Source: Diplolepis rosae (Eukaryota > Arthropoda > Insecta > Hymenoptera > Diplolepididae). From it: a DNA stretch of 64,000 bases. The notes under the pieces are model-generated. The model had not been told where the DNA came from. It searched no databases and saw nothing but the letters and a program-made list of their open reading frames with translations. Each line of letters starts with the position of its first letter. Within the stretch, counting starts at the first letter, position 1. Below, piece by piece: positions 20,721 to 33,330 of this stretch. A program made the position numbers and the translations under genes. Where the stretch lies: contig JAPYXD010000555.1 of NCBI GenBank assembly GCA_030998225.1, positions 7,750,001 through 7,814,000 on the forward strand, in the 5' to 3' direction.

Positions 20721-21789
20721 ATTTATTTTTTTCTGGAAATGGTATTTACTTGATTCAAACAAATTCGATTATTTCCAAAAAATTATTTTGTATGGATTAA
20801 ATTATTTTGAGTGCATCTAGTCTCTGATGTTATTCCTTAATATTAAAGTTGATATATTATTCAAATTTATAGAACACGTTTTTTGGCCAATTTTGACAAA
20901 GAAACATTTTACAAAAAAAGAAGTTTCACTTCGAATACATGCAGAAGATCCCTAAAGTTTGCTAATGTTATGCGAGTGTAGGAGGGAAACATGTGCTAAC
21001 TTTTCTTTAAGGCAATGTAAAGAAAGATACATATCAAACTTTTATTCTCATGCTTTAAGACATTTTTTTCCTCACGACTTGAGGCTTTTTTTTAATGGAA
21101 AAAGAACCCTTAATAAACATCAGATTGACTTTTTATGCTGAATTTTGTATGATAAAGTATATCTTAAACGTAGAAATTTGATACGTGGGGATCTTTTTGA
21201 GACACTGATCGAATTTCCTTTTATTCTGTTAGAGAAACATTTCCCCAACATGGCAGATAAATCAAACAAACAATCGACATAGTAGCTTTGAACTTTCGTA
21301 TACAATAACAAATATTTGTTGGGGTTTTTCTGCTAAAAAAATAAAATAAAGTTTGCGAATTGGGAAACATATAAGAAAGGACATTGCCAGTACAATAAAA
21401 TAATTTGCGGAACTAAAATGTTTTGTATTTTGTTAGATTTTGTATTTTATAGAAGATGAGCCCAAAATCAGTGACCTGATATGAGAAGTTGGCCAGGTGA
21501 ATTCACGCATGCGGTTTAGAAATTCAGGCTTCGATCGCTTATCATCTGTAAGAACGTCTACATATATATATATATATACATGCATGTATAGGGAGTGACA
21601 AGCTATATATTAAGAAATTGATGTGCGGTGGGAAATCTATACAAACAGGACAAATTAGATGCGGTTACCTGTGAATATTTAAATATAATTTTCTAAAATC
21701 CATGAAAATTCCATATATAAATAGAAATTGAGTAATATTGTAAAATTACATCACTTACATGAAATAAAATAATTTTCGTTAGTTGTTAA
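20721..21789. other. Unassigned AT-rich sequence
   Basis: An alternating (TA)n/(CATG) run at about 21562-21590. Two short overlapping open frames around 20959-21311 show no domain. No gene. Confidence 0.5.
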
Positions 21790-22401
21790 GGTAGTTGATC
21801 CACGAAAATTAGACCTCAGGCAAAAATAGATAATTTTTTTTTCAAGGGTAGCAATATTATTATTGAAAGGCTAACTTGAAAGAGAAAAGATTATTTTCCA
21901 TGAAAAAAATTTGAAATGCAGAAAAATAATGTATTTTACAAATTTTATTTTTATCCGAACTTTGTTTCTTATCGCTTCATATCAAATTTAAAAAAAATGA
22001 TGTGATTCTAATAAATCACGGATCATTTCTTCATAAAAAAGATTCTCTATAACTTAACCGTTTCCAATTTTAAAAAATGAATAAATTATTACCAAATTCA
22101 GCAATTTGTTTATAAGAATTTTGTTTTGGAAAATTGATGTTGTGAAGATTCTTTTCCCTGAAAAAATAATTCGTGATTTATCAGAATCACATCATTTTTT
22201 AAAATTTGGTATGAAGTGATGAGAAAAAAAATTCGGGTAAAAATAAAATTTGTTAAATACATTATTTTACTGAATTTCAAATATTTTTCATGGGAAATAA
22301 TCTTTTCTTTTTCAAGTTAGCCTTTCAATAATAATATTGCTATCCTTGAAAAAAAAATTATCTATTTTTGCCTGAGGTCAAATTTTCGTGGATGAACAAC
22401 C
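21790..22401. mobile_element. Palindromic TTAA element, family A copy 2
   Basis: A 612-bp foldback colinear with 13868-14531; ends GGTAGTTGATCCACG and CGTGGATGAACAACC. Flanks TTAA (21786-21789) and TTCA (22402-22405). More diverged between arms than copy 1, hence older. Confidence 0.85.
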
Positions 22402-22614
22402 TTCAGTTTCGTGAAATATAAAAATGGCTAATATTCAGATGTTAATGTTTGTATAAGCTGAAAAGGATTTGAAAGCGTGCATCTTGCATTTGCCAGGAAG
22501 AATCGAACCTCCGGTTTATTAAACTGGAAAAGTTGAATTTTTATATTCTCTCCAAGTTTAGGATATTTTTAATTATTGTAAATAATTTTAACTTTATTTC
22601 AACCATATTTTAGA

Positions 22615-23490
22615 AATGCACTCAGGAAATTTAAAGAAATATCTTGATTGTTTCTTTTTCTTTGAAGTAAAGAAATTAATGCATACGCAGTCGCATAGTA
22701 AATATGTAATGTGACTCACAGAAATATTTTCTTTAATTTAAAGAAGAAATTTCCTTCGTTCAAGGTTATAAAATTAAATAAATTATTTCTGAAGTTTTTG
22801 CCAGTATTGTATATGAGTCACCAAAATATTTATTCAAATCAAATAAATAATGTTTAAAAAATAATCTTTTTTATTCCAAAAAACGCTAAAAACGTGATTT
22901 ATTAAAGACAAATAAATTTAAATTTGTTCTAAAGATGTTTTTACATCGAATTGAAAAAATGAAGTTGAAAAAACGATTTCTTAAATTTAAATAAAACTTT
23001 TTTCTGCGTTTCTTTGATTAAAAAAAAATTTCTTTGAATCAAACAAATTTGTACATTGCTGTACGGCCAGAGAAAAGTTTCTTTGATTTAAAGAAATTAC
23101 TTGATTGTTTTTTTTCTTCGAAAAAAAATTAATGTATATACGCAGTCGCATAGTAAATATGTAATGTGATTCGCAGAAATAGTTCCTTTAATTTAAAGAA
23201 AAAATTGTTTTCGTTCAAGATTATAAAATCAGCTAAATTATTTCTTAAGTTTTTGCCAGTACTGTATTTGAATCAAAAAAATATTTTTTTAAATCTAATA
23301 AATAATGTTAAAAAAAAAATAATTTTTTTTATTCAGAAAAGGCTAAAAACGTGATTTATAACAGTTAAATAAATTTATATTTGTTCTAAAGGTGTTTTTA
23401 CTTGGAATTGAAGAAATAGAGTTAAAAAACAATTTTTAAAATTTAAATAAATAAAATAAATAAATAAAACTTTTTTTTTGGGTGTGAGAA
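22615..23490 (+). repeat. AT-rich CCAGAAAAAA family, two tandem copies
   Basis: Two head-to-tail copies (about 22615-22985 and 22986-23490) share ACGCAGTCGCATAGTAAAT, TTTTTGCCAGTA, AATAAATAATGTT and AAACGTGATTTAT. The family ends ...AAACTTTTTTCTGGGT and begins ACCCAGAAAAAAGTTTC. Noncoding, about 450 bp per unit. Confidence 0.8.
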
Positions 23491-24190
23491 AAAAAATTTG
23501 TTTCTTTCTCAATGAAACAAGAAAAGAAAAATATTTTAAAATGTACAATATGAAAAACGTTATATGTATCATGAATTTCTCTTTCCGCTTGGAATTGTTA
23601 TGGGATGTGAAAAAGATTATAATTCCTAAAGCACTCTCTATTTTTTTCGAATTGAGATGTTTTTTTTTCAATAAATGTTACCTTTGTTAAAATTCAGTCT
23701 GCGTAGTCCAGTTAATGCGTTATTCGACGTTAATATCTGCGATTTCCGGACATGAATTTTCGGTTCTGTTGTCAGTAATAAAATGCCACTAACTTTTTCC
23801 CTGAAGTACGATTTTCGATTTACTTTTTATGATCTTACACTTAATTTTATTCTGTATACTTCATCCCGAAAGTTAACAACTCCAACTTTCGGTGGAAGTT
23901 TCTTATAGCTAGTCTTATTTACTTTTATTATCATAAATGTAAAAAATTATCTCTGTGGATACAATCCTCAGAAGCTTACTTACAGCAAACCTCTCTCTAG
24001 ATTTATTTCAATGAAAATGAGTATAAAATATCCATTCGAGGATTTTTTTTACCGTTTTTCGATAAATTATTCTATCTTTATTTCTTATGAATCTTAAATT
24101 TTTAAAAAAATTTATGAGACCTCAGGTACTTTCATTCATCAGAATTTTTCAAAAAAATGCATCTTCGTAGAAATTTTGCACAACCATCTT
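23491..24190. other. Unassigned AT-rich sequence
   Basis: Open frames around 23375-23690 lie in AT-rich low-complexity sequence; no gene seen. Confidence 0.5.
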
Positions 24191-24430
24191 CTCCCTAAAT
24201 ATGAATCAGTCAAAATCTACTAATTATCAGTGAAATTTGATTGATTTCAACAGCTAAAAAGAGATTACTGTGAATCAGTCAAATTTCACTGATTACTTCA
24301 GCGAAAATTAACTGATTTAACAGTGAAAAATAACTGATTAACAATACAAATATTTTTTCACTAGAGAATCAGTGAACAGGAAAATCACTGATTCAATCAG
24401 TGAAAATTTGACTTATTCAGATTTATAGAG
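24191..24430. mobile_element. CTCTC-family MITE, copy 3
   Basis: Left CTCCCTAAATATGAATCAG, right CTTATTCAGATTTATAGAG, TT on both sides, with internal AATCAGTGAA words. Confidence 0.75.
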
Positions 24431-24635
24431 TTGACTTTTTTCCACTTGTGAAAAAATAATAGGGTATAAATAAAATCTTGATTCATAAAATTATCTGGCT
24501 TTTGAAGATTTAAGGGAAAAATGGAGAAAGATTTTATTATTCGATATTGAATCGAGTTTACAATTCCCACAGTAGGTGTTTCTCAATGCGATTTGATTTC
24601 CCTGAACGTAAAAGAAACTTGAATGATTGGTTTAA

Positions 24636-24953
24636 GGCCATGTCTTACTTATCCGATCCCTACCTTATCGACAATTTTTTTTCGCCCTTCCAATTTCCAC
24701 ATTGAAATATCAAGTTAATACTTTGATTAATCAAGTAAAAAGCACTAAGGAACGTTTATCTGCTCCTAAATATTAATAATTATGAAAAGTATATTTTTTT
24801 TAATAATTATAAAAATTTTTGACCATATAAACGTTTTTTACTGTTTTTACGTAATAACTCAAAGTTTTAACTTGATATCTTATTTAGCGTGGAAATGCGA
24901 AGGATGAAAACAAAGTGTCGATAAGGTAGGGATCGGATAAGTATGACATGGCC
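24636..24953. mobile_element. TTAA element, family F
   Basis: GGCCATGTCTTACTTATCC at the left is mirrored by GGATAAGTATGACATGGCC at the right; arms extend through GATCCCTACCTTATCGACA. TTAA at 24632-24635 and 24954-24957. 318 bp, noncoding. Confidence 0.9.
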
Positions 24954-24957
24954 TTAA

Positions 24958-26074
24958 GGGGTTAGTCGCAGTCGGAGGAAAAAGAAAAATGTATTTCTTG
25001 GGAATTTTTTCCTCTTTGCTAAATGCATATATTTTTTCAATCATTTTAGCATCTGAAAGTATATAATTTTATTGATGCTTCGTCAAAATTTCTTTGAAAA
25101 ATAATTAAAAATTGAAGAAAAACACGTAGTTTTCCGGAGAATGTTTTGCGAAAGACGTTCTGCGGTGACCATTCCAGTTCCTCAATGGGTTATTCGAAAT
25201 AAAAAATTCCAAACTATTTCTTTATTACATTTCCGTACAATTGAAAACTCTACTTCTAAAACTTTACACACCCAATTTTCTTTACGAAAGATTCGAAACT
25301 CCGAATTTTTGTTTTCTCGTCAATAGTATAATAAAGCTGAAATGTTTGAACGATCCTCCAATATTTGAAGAAACAGAAAGTTCTCTGATAATCTCAAAAT
25401 GTTCGAGAGATTCATCAGTTACATTATACAATTGCAGTTCCCTACTGGAAGTTGATAAGCACATTGAATAAGCTTTATAAAAGTTTTAGATATTCACAGA
25501 AAAAGAAAAACTTTTTTATCTGCTATTGATTTATCATCTTCTGTCTTTTCGGATTTATTTTTTCCTCACAATTGAAGTTTACTACATTATTTAAAATTTT
25601 TTTAGAAGATAGCATTAGATGTGTGAGAACATTTTTTTCGCTCAAGTTAAAGTAGAATTATATTTTATCATGTTTCCTGCTTTTAACCCAAATTAATAAA
25701 AAGTTGCAACCTGATTTACAGTGAGGCTTTTCATGCCACTGAGAAAAGCTTGACTTAAAAATGATTCTTTTGTATACAATCTCGGGTAAATGCTATAAAT
25801 ATATAATAGAAGTTATATATCGGGGCATAATCAATATTGCAACATTCCAGTTTCCTGACGAGAAACGAAACATTTTACTATTTATGTTTTAAATATACTT
25901 AAATTCTATAATGCATTATTAAATTCATTAATTTGGCAGGACATTATGTGCGACTAGATCAGAATAATGATGCACTAAAGAACGATCGTAAATAAACGAA
26001 TTCTGTTCGATTTATGCCCGTTTAGCATGTATTTTTGAAAAGCCAAAAATATCCAGACTTTCGAACTGAATATT
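24958..26074. other. Unassigned sequence
   Basis: Overlapping short open frames at 25141-25471 without domains. No gene supported. Confidence 0.5.
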
Positions 26075-26186
26075 TAATATGTTTCCATATTCAAAAATCG
26101 TTCAAGTTAGAGTTTTGTAAAATTAAGATAGAATTTCATAAAATTCAGTTACTTTTTGGTAAATTTAAGAAAAAATTTCTTAATTT

Positions 26187-26625
26187 TATGTGCCTCTGGT
26201 GCGTAAACTCGCTTTACGCTACAGTTGAGAGTAGCGTAATGTTGTGTATTACGAGACAGAGGAATGTAATGTAAAAATTGAACTACGCATGCGCCTATTA
26301 CGATACTGCGGAGCGTAATCTTCTTCTTATTCTTCTTCTTGTTCGTACACCGTTGGCACCGTACTGACAAAGCCTTGTACATTTGAGCTGCGCATGCGTC
26401 TATTACAATACGCTACTACTACACAAGATCGAGAAAATCAAAATGGCCAGAACTAGTCGCGAAATACACACAATTCGGGTAATTACGAGACTCGCTTAAA
26501 ATGCTCGCAGGAGATCGAAGCCGATGCGTAGCTGAGGCAAAGCCGCGACGAAGCCGAGGCGCGATCTGTCCTGCTAGCATTGTCGCTCGTCGCGTAATAA
26601 CCCGCATTATGCGCCTAGGCACATA
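26187..26625. mobile_element. TATGTGCC element, complete copy
   Basis: Left TATGTGCCTCTGGTGCGTAA, right GCGCCTAGGCACATA, inverted. The interior is less AT-rich and holds GCGTAATG and CATGCGCC motifs, (CTT)n at about 26322-26340, and GCTGAGGCAAAGCCGCG. The third direct repeat shows the uninterrupted sequence TTTCTTAATTTTCAGTTAC. Class unknown. Confidence 0.75.
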
Positions 26626-28002
26626 ATATACTATTTAGTTACGAAGTGTTAAATATTCCGATACTTGTATCTGGAAATTCTGAAACTTGTAACAGGAATA
26701 ATTTAACGTTTTGGATAACTGAATTTTTTATGCAGTTACATTTAACTGAACATTTTGTTACACTTTCGTAATTTTAAGATAAATATCGAAATTCTATTAC
26801 AGTTTGGTAGTTTTAAGATACATTTTATGAAAATTTATTTGAGTTTCATGATATTAAGAAAAATTTCAGAAAATTTAGTACATTTTTCACAATTTTAAGA
26901 TACCGTTAATCAAAATGATCATAAACATCGTAAAATTTTTCTTTGCCTTTGTAACATAACAATTTTGTAAATTAACGAACATTTTTAACAGTATACATTT
27001 TGAAAGTAAGGGTCGTAAGTTTATAAATTATTTTAGCTAAAATGCCGAAAATATGCAGAAAATGCTCTAAAATAGTTCATTTTACTATTTTAGAGTTAAC
27101 TCAACAGTTGATTAAACTTTATAATTCGTTATTGAATCAATACACAAAAAAATTTAAATTTTCTCCAAAAGTCACCATGTCCCAGCTTTTCTCAACTTTT
27201 GATTAAATTTTCAAATTAATTTTCTCCGTGTAGGTCTTTTTTCGAGAAATTGATAAAAATAATAAGAATTTTTGTTATGATGAATATTAATGCTTTTCAA
27301 ATAAAGAAACATAACAAATAAATGTCGAAAATGAATTTCTCCATGAATTCTCGTACGAGCGATATAATATGTAATATTTTTTGCAATATTCTCCAATTTA
27401 ATGTTACAGTGAATTTTCAAACTAGTTTTATTCAATTGGAATTTTGTAAAATTAAGATAGAATTTCGAAAAATTCAGTTACTTTTTAGTAAATTTAAGAA
27501 ACATTTTCTTACAGTTACAAAGTGTTGAATATTCAGATACTTTTATTCTGTTATATAGTTTGGTAGTTTTAAGATATATTTTATGAGAATTCAGTCGAGT
27601 TTCATGATATGAAGACAAATTTCAGAAAAATCATTGCATTTTTCACAATTTTAAGATAATTTTCTTAAAAAAATCATAAATATTGTCAAATTTTACGTTA
27701 CCTTTATAAAATAACAATTTTGTGAATTTCCGAACATTTCTAACAGTGTACATTTTGCAAATGAGCGTCATAAGTTTATAAATTATTTTACCTAAAATGC
27801 CAAAAGTTAAAAGTATTTTATAGGTCTTTTTCCAGAAATTGATAAAAATAATAAGAATATTTGTTATGATGAATATTAATGCTTTCCAAATAAAGAAACA
27901 TAACAAATTAATGTTAAAAATGAATTTCTCCATGAATTCTCGTACTACCGATATAATATGGTAATAGTTTTTGCAACTCTCTAATCCTGAATCAGTGAAA
28001 TA

Positions 28003-29313
28003 CAAGGTGCGTTCCAAAATAAACGAGACTTTTGTCATAAAAGTTTTTTTGGTGGCGCCATCTGTGAATGAGGTCGTGCATTGGAAAGTTATACGCCTCC
28101 CTGACTTCCAGTGATAGTTTCATGACATTTGGTTCAATGGAAGCGAAGTTATTGCGTCTAAAGTGTCAGTGTGTTTGTGTCATCGGTACAAAAATGAGTT
28201 TCGAACAAAGAGCTAATATCAAATTATGTTTTAAAATCGATGAAACGTTTACCGAAACATTTGAATTGATGAAAAAAGTTTATGGCGATGATTGTCTATC
28301 TCGTGCCAGAGTTCATGAGTCGTTTACACGTTTCAGAGATGGTCGTGCGGACATAAATGACGATGAACATACAGGCCGCCAAAATCAGTGATCACCGAAA
28401 ACTCCATCGAAATTGTGCGTGAATTTATCAAAAATGAGCCGAAATCATCTTTGAAATTCATGGAATCGGCGTTGAATATCTCCAAAACATCGATTTATCG
28501 CATTTTAACCGATCATTTGGCCTTACGAAAGGTCTGTGTACGTTTTTTTCCCCACAAGTTAACTGATGACCAAAAATTGCTCAGAATTCAACATTCGAAA
28601 GACATCATTAAGGAGGCGAGAAAAGACGAGAACTTCCTTTAAAACATTGTAACTGGTGATGAAATGTGGTGTTTCCAGTATGAAATCGAAACCAAGCGTC
28701 AAAGTGGCGAATGGAAGGCCCCAGACGAGCCACCACCCAAAAAATCGCGTTTGGAGAAGTAAAAAATCAAGTCGATGCTCATTTGTTTTTACGATTCCAA
28801 GGGAATTGTCCACAAGGAGTTCGTGCCAACGGGCCAAACCGTCAATGCAATTTTCTATCTTGGCGTTTTGAAGCGTTTGTTGCATCGCATTCGTCGAATT
28901 CGGCCTGAATACCGCGAAGGAGGAAGCTGGCGCTTATTGCATGATAATGCACCATCTCGTCGATCCTCTCTTGTGACTGAATTTTTGACTAGAAATCGCA
29001 TTTTAATCATCAATCACTCACCGTATTCGCCTGATATGGCTCCCTGTGACTTCTACCTATTCGGAAAATTGCATTTGGCCATGAAAGGAAAACGTTTTGC
29101 GTCTGTAAGGCCATCCAAAAGGCCTGTACCAACATCCTGAAGGACATTCCGGACAATGACCTGAAACACTCTTTCAAAAAGCTTTTGGATCGCGCAAAAC
29201 AGTGTATCGAGGCCGGAGGGGACTATTTTGAATAAATAAACTCGAATTTATCAGAACAAAGCTCCTTTCGTTTCTATTTTAGCTCAGTCTCGTTTATTTT
29301 GGAATGCACCTTG
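28003..29313 (+). mobile_element. mariner element, full length
   Basis: 28-bp TIRs (CAAGGTGCGTTCCAAAATAA... and its mirror) differ at one base. TA at 28001-28002 and 29314-29315. The MITE copy at 18632 reads GAAATAGTCA at this point, so the empty site has one TA. 1311 bp, the usual mariner size. Confidence 0.95.
28194..29235 (+). pseudogene. mariner transposase, two frameshifts and two stops
   Basis: Starts MSFEQRANIKLCFKI at ATG 28194 (first HTH), followed by RVHESFTRFRDGRADI. A one-base loss near 28379 breaks the GRPKS linker. The next frame has the second HTH (ALNISKTSIYRILTD) and FFPHKLTDDQ. In-frame TAA at 28640 lies just before NIVTGDEMW (first catalytic Asp), with another stop near 28759. 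LLHDNAP and YSPDMAPCDFYLF carry the second and third Asp with 34 residues between them, i.e. a DD34D catalytic set. A second frameshift near 29108 precedes the tail ending GGDYFE, stop 29233. All motifs are present, so decay is by point changes and small indels only. The gene is dead but recently full length. It closely resembles the mariner type with FxxGRxxxxDxxxxGR linkers found widely in insects. Confidence 0.93.
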
Positions 29314-30245
29314 TAGTCATTGATTATATCAGTGAAAATATATCAACTGATGAATCAATGAACTGCGTTGATTTAACTGAGGAATTAGTGAACGCGCCAC
29401 GTGAATATAACTTTTGAATTAAAAAGTTTAATCTACACATTACGATGGATCTTTAATTTTTAATTATACATAATAATATAATTATACACAATAATAATTA
29501 CTATATATACGTAATTTCTTTTTAGTATTGTTTAACCTAACATAAACAAGTTCATCGATCGTTAAAATATATTGCTTGTTTTATTATTCCCACCTAAAGA
29601 TTTCACTGATAAAATAAGTAAATTCAATCTATTTCACTGATTCATCAGTCGAATTTTACTGGTTCTCAGTGAAAGACTTATAGCTGCTCCCATCAGTGAA
29701 TAGTCAAAGCGAAATAGTGGCCGTTCACTGATTCAGGTTTAGAGAGAACATTCTCCAATTTAATGTTACAGAGAATTTTCGAACTAGTTTTATTAATTGG
29801 AATTTCGTGAAATTAAGATAGAATTTCAGAAAATTCAGTTACTTTTTAGTAAATTTAAGAAAGAATTTCTTAATTTTCAGTTACAAAGTGTTGAATATTC
29901 CGATACTTGTGTCTGGAAATTCTGAAACTTGTAACAGGAATAATTTTACGTTTTGGGTATAACTGAAGTTTTATGCAGTTACAGCTAACTGAAAATTTAG
30001 TTACACTTTCATAATTTTAAGATAAATTTTATAAAAATTCTGTTACAGTTTGGTAGTTTTAAGATACATTTTATGAAAATTCAGTTGAGTATCATATGAT
30101 ATTAAGAAAAATTTCAGCAAATTCAGTGCATTTTTCACAATTATAAGATACTTTTACACAAAAACATTATAATTATCGTCAAATTTAACGTTACCTTTGT
30201 AACATACAAATTTTGTGAATTTCTGAACATTTCTTACAAAGTGTA

Positions 30246-31205
30246 TAGGTAAAAGCTCTTTCACTGATCGTTTCTACACCTTCAAATTTTTCACTGCACA
30301 AATTGAAGTGAGCTAGGATTGTTTTTTTATATGATGGGAAATAATGATTCCAAAAAATCATGAAAGGTAGTTATCTTTCCATAAAGAAGCATGAAAGGAG
30401 AAGCTTTTAGGCCTAATCGTTCTGTTAATAAGAAATAAGAGTAGCTAGTATACATTCATATACACATACATATATGTATATATATATATATAGCCTTGTA
30501 AGACTAAACTTGCAGGTCGATTACACTGAGCTGTATTTATAGCATCGTAAATCAAGGCATCGACATCGATTGATGTCCGGCTATCGTTTGCTGAGGCGGA
30601 TTTACGATTTAGGATTCTCGTCATAGTTAAGTTACAATGTCTGAACTACTATTACACTTTTGTCCATCTATATCGAGAGTAAATATGTGATAGGCAATTA
30701 TGTTGTCAGGAGCACGTTTCTCTTAACACAATCATTCGGACAAGCGCACTCAGGAAAACTTGATTCAAAGATATCTTCAATTCTTTTTCCATCCCACTCC
30801 AATTTATTGATTATTTAATAACAACTTTCTGATTTTAAGTTGCTTTTTGTGTTATCTTTTCCAAGCCAAAAAATTTCAAATAAAAGCTCTGATAATTTAA
30901 AAAAGAATTTGTTTTTGCTTAATAAAAATTAAATTCAGATTATAGTAACGATCAATTCTAATCCATTCAGGGTACATATATATGATATAATTATGTTAAT
31001 ACAATACCTTCTTTTGGAATTATTAATTGTATTGCCAGGAATTTTAAAAAATTTTATTAATTTATTATACGCAATCGAAAAAACTTCCATTGCACGTAAT
31101 GAGGTTACGAAAAAACAACGTAGTATTGTTAATCATTCTATAATATTAATGAACACTGTTTAAAATTAAACAATTGTTATGGGAAAATAGGATGTCCGAC
31201 ATCGT
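30246..31205. other. Unassigned sequence with TA microsatellite
   Basis: (TA)n at about 30474-30492. 30520-30600 is less AT-rich (CATCGACATCGATTGATGTC) but nothing is recognised. Confidence 0.5.
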
Positions 31206-32329
31206 AAAAAATATCAACTTTTACATTCTCATCATAAATGAGTTTTATGTAAAAAGTGTGAAAAATGACTTGAAATTTTCATCGAATCTTTACGTTTTGA
31301 GACCCACTGAGTCATAAAAAACGGTTTTTATAAAAAAACTCTGTCTGTCTCTGTAGTAGTAGTAGTGGTAGTAGTAATAGCCAAAAAAGTAAGGACAAGT
31401 TAGTTAACTAGCTACATCCGACGAAAATTGTGAAAATAAGAGCATTTTTTATATTTTTGAAAAAAACTTCATGAAAAAACCAAAAATTTCAATACTGGTT
31501 TCTGATAATTCTCATAAATCTCTATGAATTATCCCGATAAAATTTCTCGATAAAACGAAAATTATACGAGATGCGAAAAAACGTTATCATACAAAATTGT
31601 TTACTACAAAAAGATCTACAAATTTGAACCGCTACATTTTTTTAATAAAATGTATATTTTTCTTTTTGTTTAAAAAAATACTATCGAAAATTCAAGTTTT
31701 TAACAATAATATGTGAAATACGAAAAAAACTTAAGAATGCAAAATTGTTAAATTCAATAAGGTCTATAAATTTTGTCTGACACAGTTTCTGACAAAATGT
31801 ATATTTTTCGTTTCAATTTCAAAAATACGATTAAAAGTCCAAAATTCCATTTTTTAAACAAAATATGTGAGATACGAAAAAATGTTAAGTTGGAAAATTA
31901 TTTTTAATATTTCAAATTAATTAGTTGAGTTTGAAATTTCTGCCATGTTTTGATATTAAAACCACACAATTGGAAATAAAGAAATCCATTGTTTAACCAA
32001 AATATACGAGGTACGAAATAAGCTATGAAATGCAAAATCAATAAAGTCTACGTTTTTTTTCGTTTTAGAGATATTTAGAAGAAAATACATTTTTCAATCA
32101 TATAAATTATTAAAGTTACAGAAATGCATACAGAAAATCAAGCGCAAAGCGCGCGATTCATGATGAAAATGTGTTCCTGAAGGCTGATAGAGCCTTAAGT
32201 AAATTGAATTTCCTTTTTCATTTAAAATCAAAAAATTTAGTAACTTTGTGAAAATGAAATTCACATCTACAATATTATAACACGGACTTGAGCTTCAGTA
32301 TCAAATTACAAGAAATAAACTTTAATGTA

Positions 32330-33207
32330 CTACTGTGGGCAAAAATTAAGGTGAATTTTGTTATAAAATGAAAAATCTTTATTTATTTATCCAAAACAAT
32401 TTCATCCCCTTCAAAGTAATCCCCTCCCGATATAATGCACTTATGCCAACGTTTTTTCCAATCGTCGAAACACTTGTTAAATTCGATTTCCGGAATTGCC
32501 CTCAAAGCCTTCTTCGATCCGGCTTGTATCTCTTCAATCGTGTCAAAACGGTGTCCTCATAGTGGTCTTTTGAGTTTGGGGAATAGCCAGAAGTCACACG
32601 GAGCCAATTCAGGTGAATATGATGGTTGTGGAACGATATGCGTTGAGTTTTTGGCGAAATGGCCACGAAGAACGAGTGCAGTGCAGTCTTTTGAAACGGT
32701 GTTGAGTGATCCTCTTGAAATGCCAATAGTGTCAACAAGGACTCTAATTGTCAATTGACGATTTTTGTGCACTAATTCTTTGATTTGATTGACGTGTTGC
32801 CCGTCAGTTGATGTTGATGGTCGTCCGGGGCGTTCCAAGTCATCAACACGTTCTCTGCCTTCTTTGAAGTCTTTGTGACACTTATAAACATTTTTCTGCG
32901 ACATGGTCAAATCACCGAAGGCCTTCTGCAACATTCTGAACGTTTCCTCAACTGAAATTTCATTCCGCAAACAAAATTTAATGGCACTTCTTTGCTCAAC
33001 AAATTCAGACATTGTAAAAATCGAAAAATTCACTTTTAGTCGTTTAGAAAACACAAGCGTAACTATGTAACAAATGATGACATTGACATGAAATATGGCA
33101 CAGATTTCAGTAACAGTAGGACCAACATAAAAATAAAAGAGTTTGCCTGAATCGATTAGCCCGCGAAATTTAAATTAAAAATTTACCTTAGTTTTTGCCC
33201 ACAGTAG
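32330..33207 (-). mobile_element. Internally deleted mariner element
   Basis: Ends CTACTGTGGGCAAAAATTAA and TTAGTTTTTGCCCACAGTAG are inverted; TA at 32328-32329 and 33208-33209. Other HINE-like copies read AAATGTATGCG at this site, confirming insertion into one TA. 878 bp, about 400 bp shorter than a full mariner. Confidence 0.95.
32383..33012 (-). pseudogene. mariner transposase lacking most of the catalytic core
   Basis: ATG at 33012 ([20 protein letters not shown]) opens the first [17 protein letters not shown] is the linker and [20 protein letters not shown] plus [10 protein letters not shown] the second HTH. Then the protein jumps to a segment with [20 protein letters not shown], the third Asp motif. 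The GDE and HDNAP motifs are deleted in frame. A TGA at 32557-32559 replaces the Arg codon usual after KLKRPL. The tail from GHRFDTIEEIQ to GGDYFEGDEIVLDK continues in frame to TAA at 32383. So: one internal deletion plus one nonsense change. It cannot be active but keeps its DNA-binding domain. Confidence 0.92.
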
Positions 33208-33330
33208 TATGTGAAAAATATAAGAACGAACGCGAAGCGCGTGGTCCATACAAAACGGAGCGCGACGATCGAATCGCACGCCCTAGGCGCGCTCAAATTT
33301 GCGAGCTGCGCGCGAAGCGTTGCTTTTTAT

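Larger units (their letters stand above)
27977..29746. mobile_element. CTCTC-family MITE, copy 4, carrying mariner
   Basis: Left CTCTCTAATCCTGAATCAG, right CTGATTCAGGTTTAGAGAG, AA on both sides (27975-27976, 29747-29748). Without the mariner it is about 457 bp and colinear with copy 2. Confidence 0.85.
26075..30245 (+). repeat. Threefold direct repeat
   Basis: Three direct copies of a sequence containing GTAAAATTAAGATAGAATTT, TTCAGTTACTTTTT, GTTTGGTAGTTTTAAGATA and TTCATGATAT (about 26105-26990, 27436-27750, 29760-30240). The linking part (AAATTGATAAAAATAATAAGA, ATGAATTTCTCCATGAATTC) appears at 27246 and 27838. Copy 1 is interrupted by the TATGTGCC element; the sequence before copy 3 is interrupted by a MITE carrying mariner. 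No coding potential. Confidence 0.85.
31206..33330 (+). repeat. HINE-like repeat (copy h), split by mariner
   Basis: 5' ACATTCTCATCATAAATGAG, (GTCT)2 followed by (AGT)n at about 31354-31380, internal units, first GC hairpin (AAGCGCAAAGCGCGCG, about 32140), then after the mariner GCGAAGCGCGTGGTCC to GCGCGAAGCG at 33320. The terminal hairpin is lost. Confidence 0.85.

Noticed and set aside
22494..22535. Possible tRNA T-arm and 3' end on the minus strand (GGAGGTTCGATTCTTCC)
   Set aside because: The T stem and loop fit, but no D arm or acceptor partner is found upstream; the anticodon region is an unrelated palindrome.
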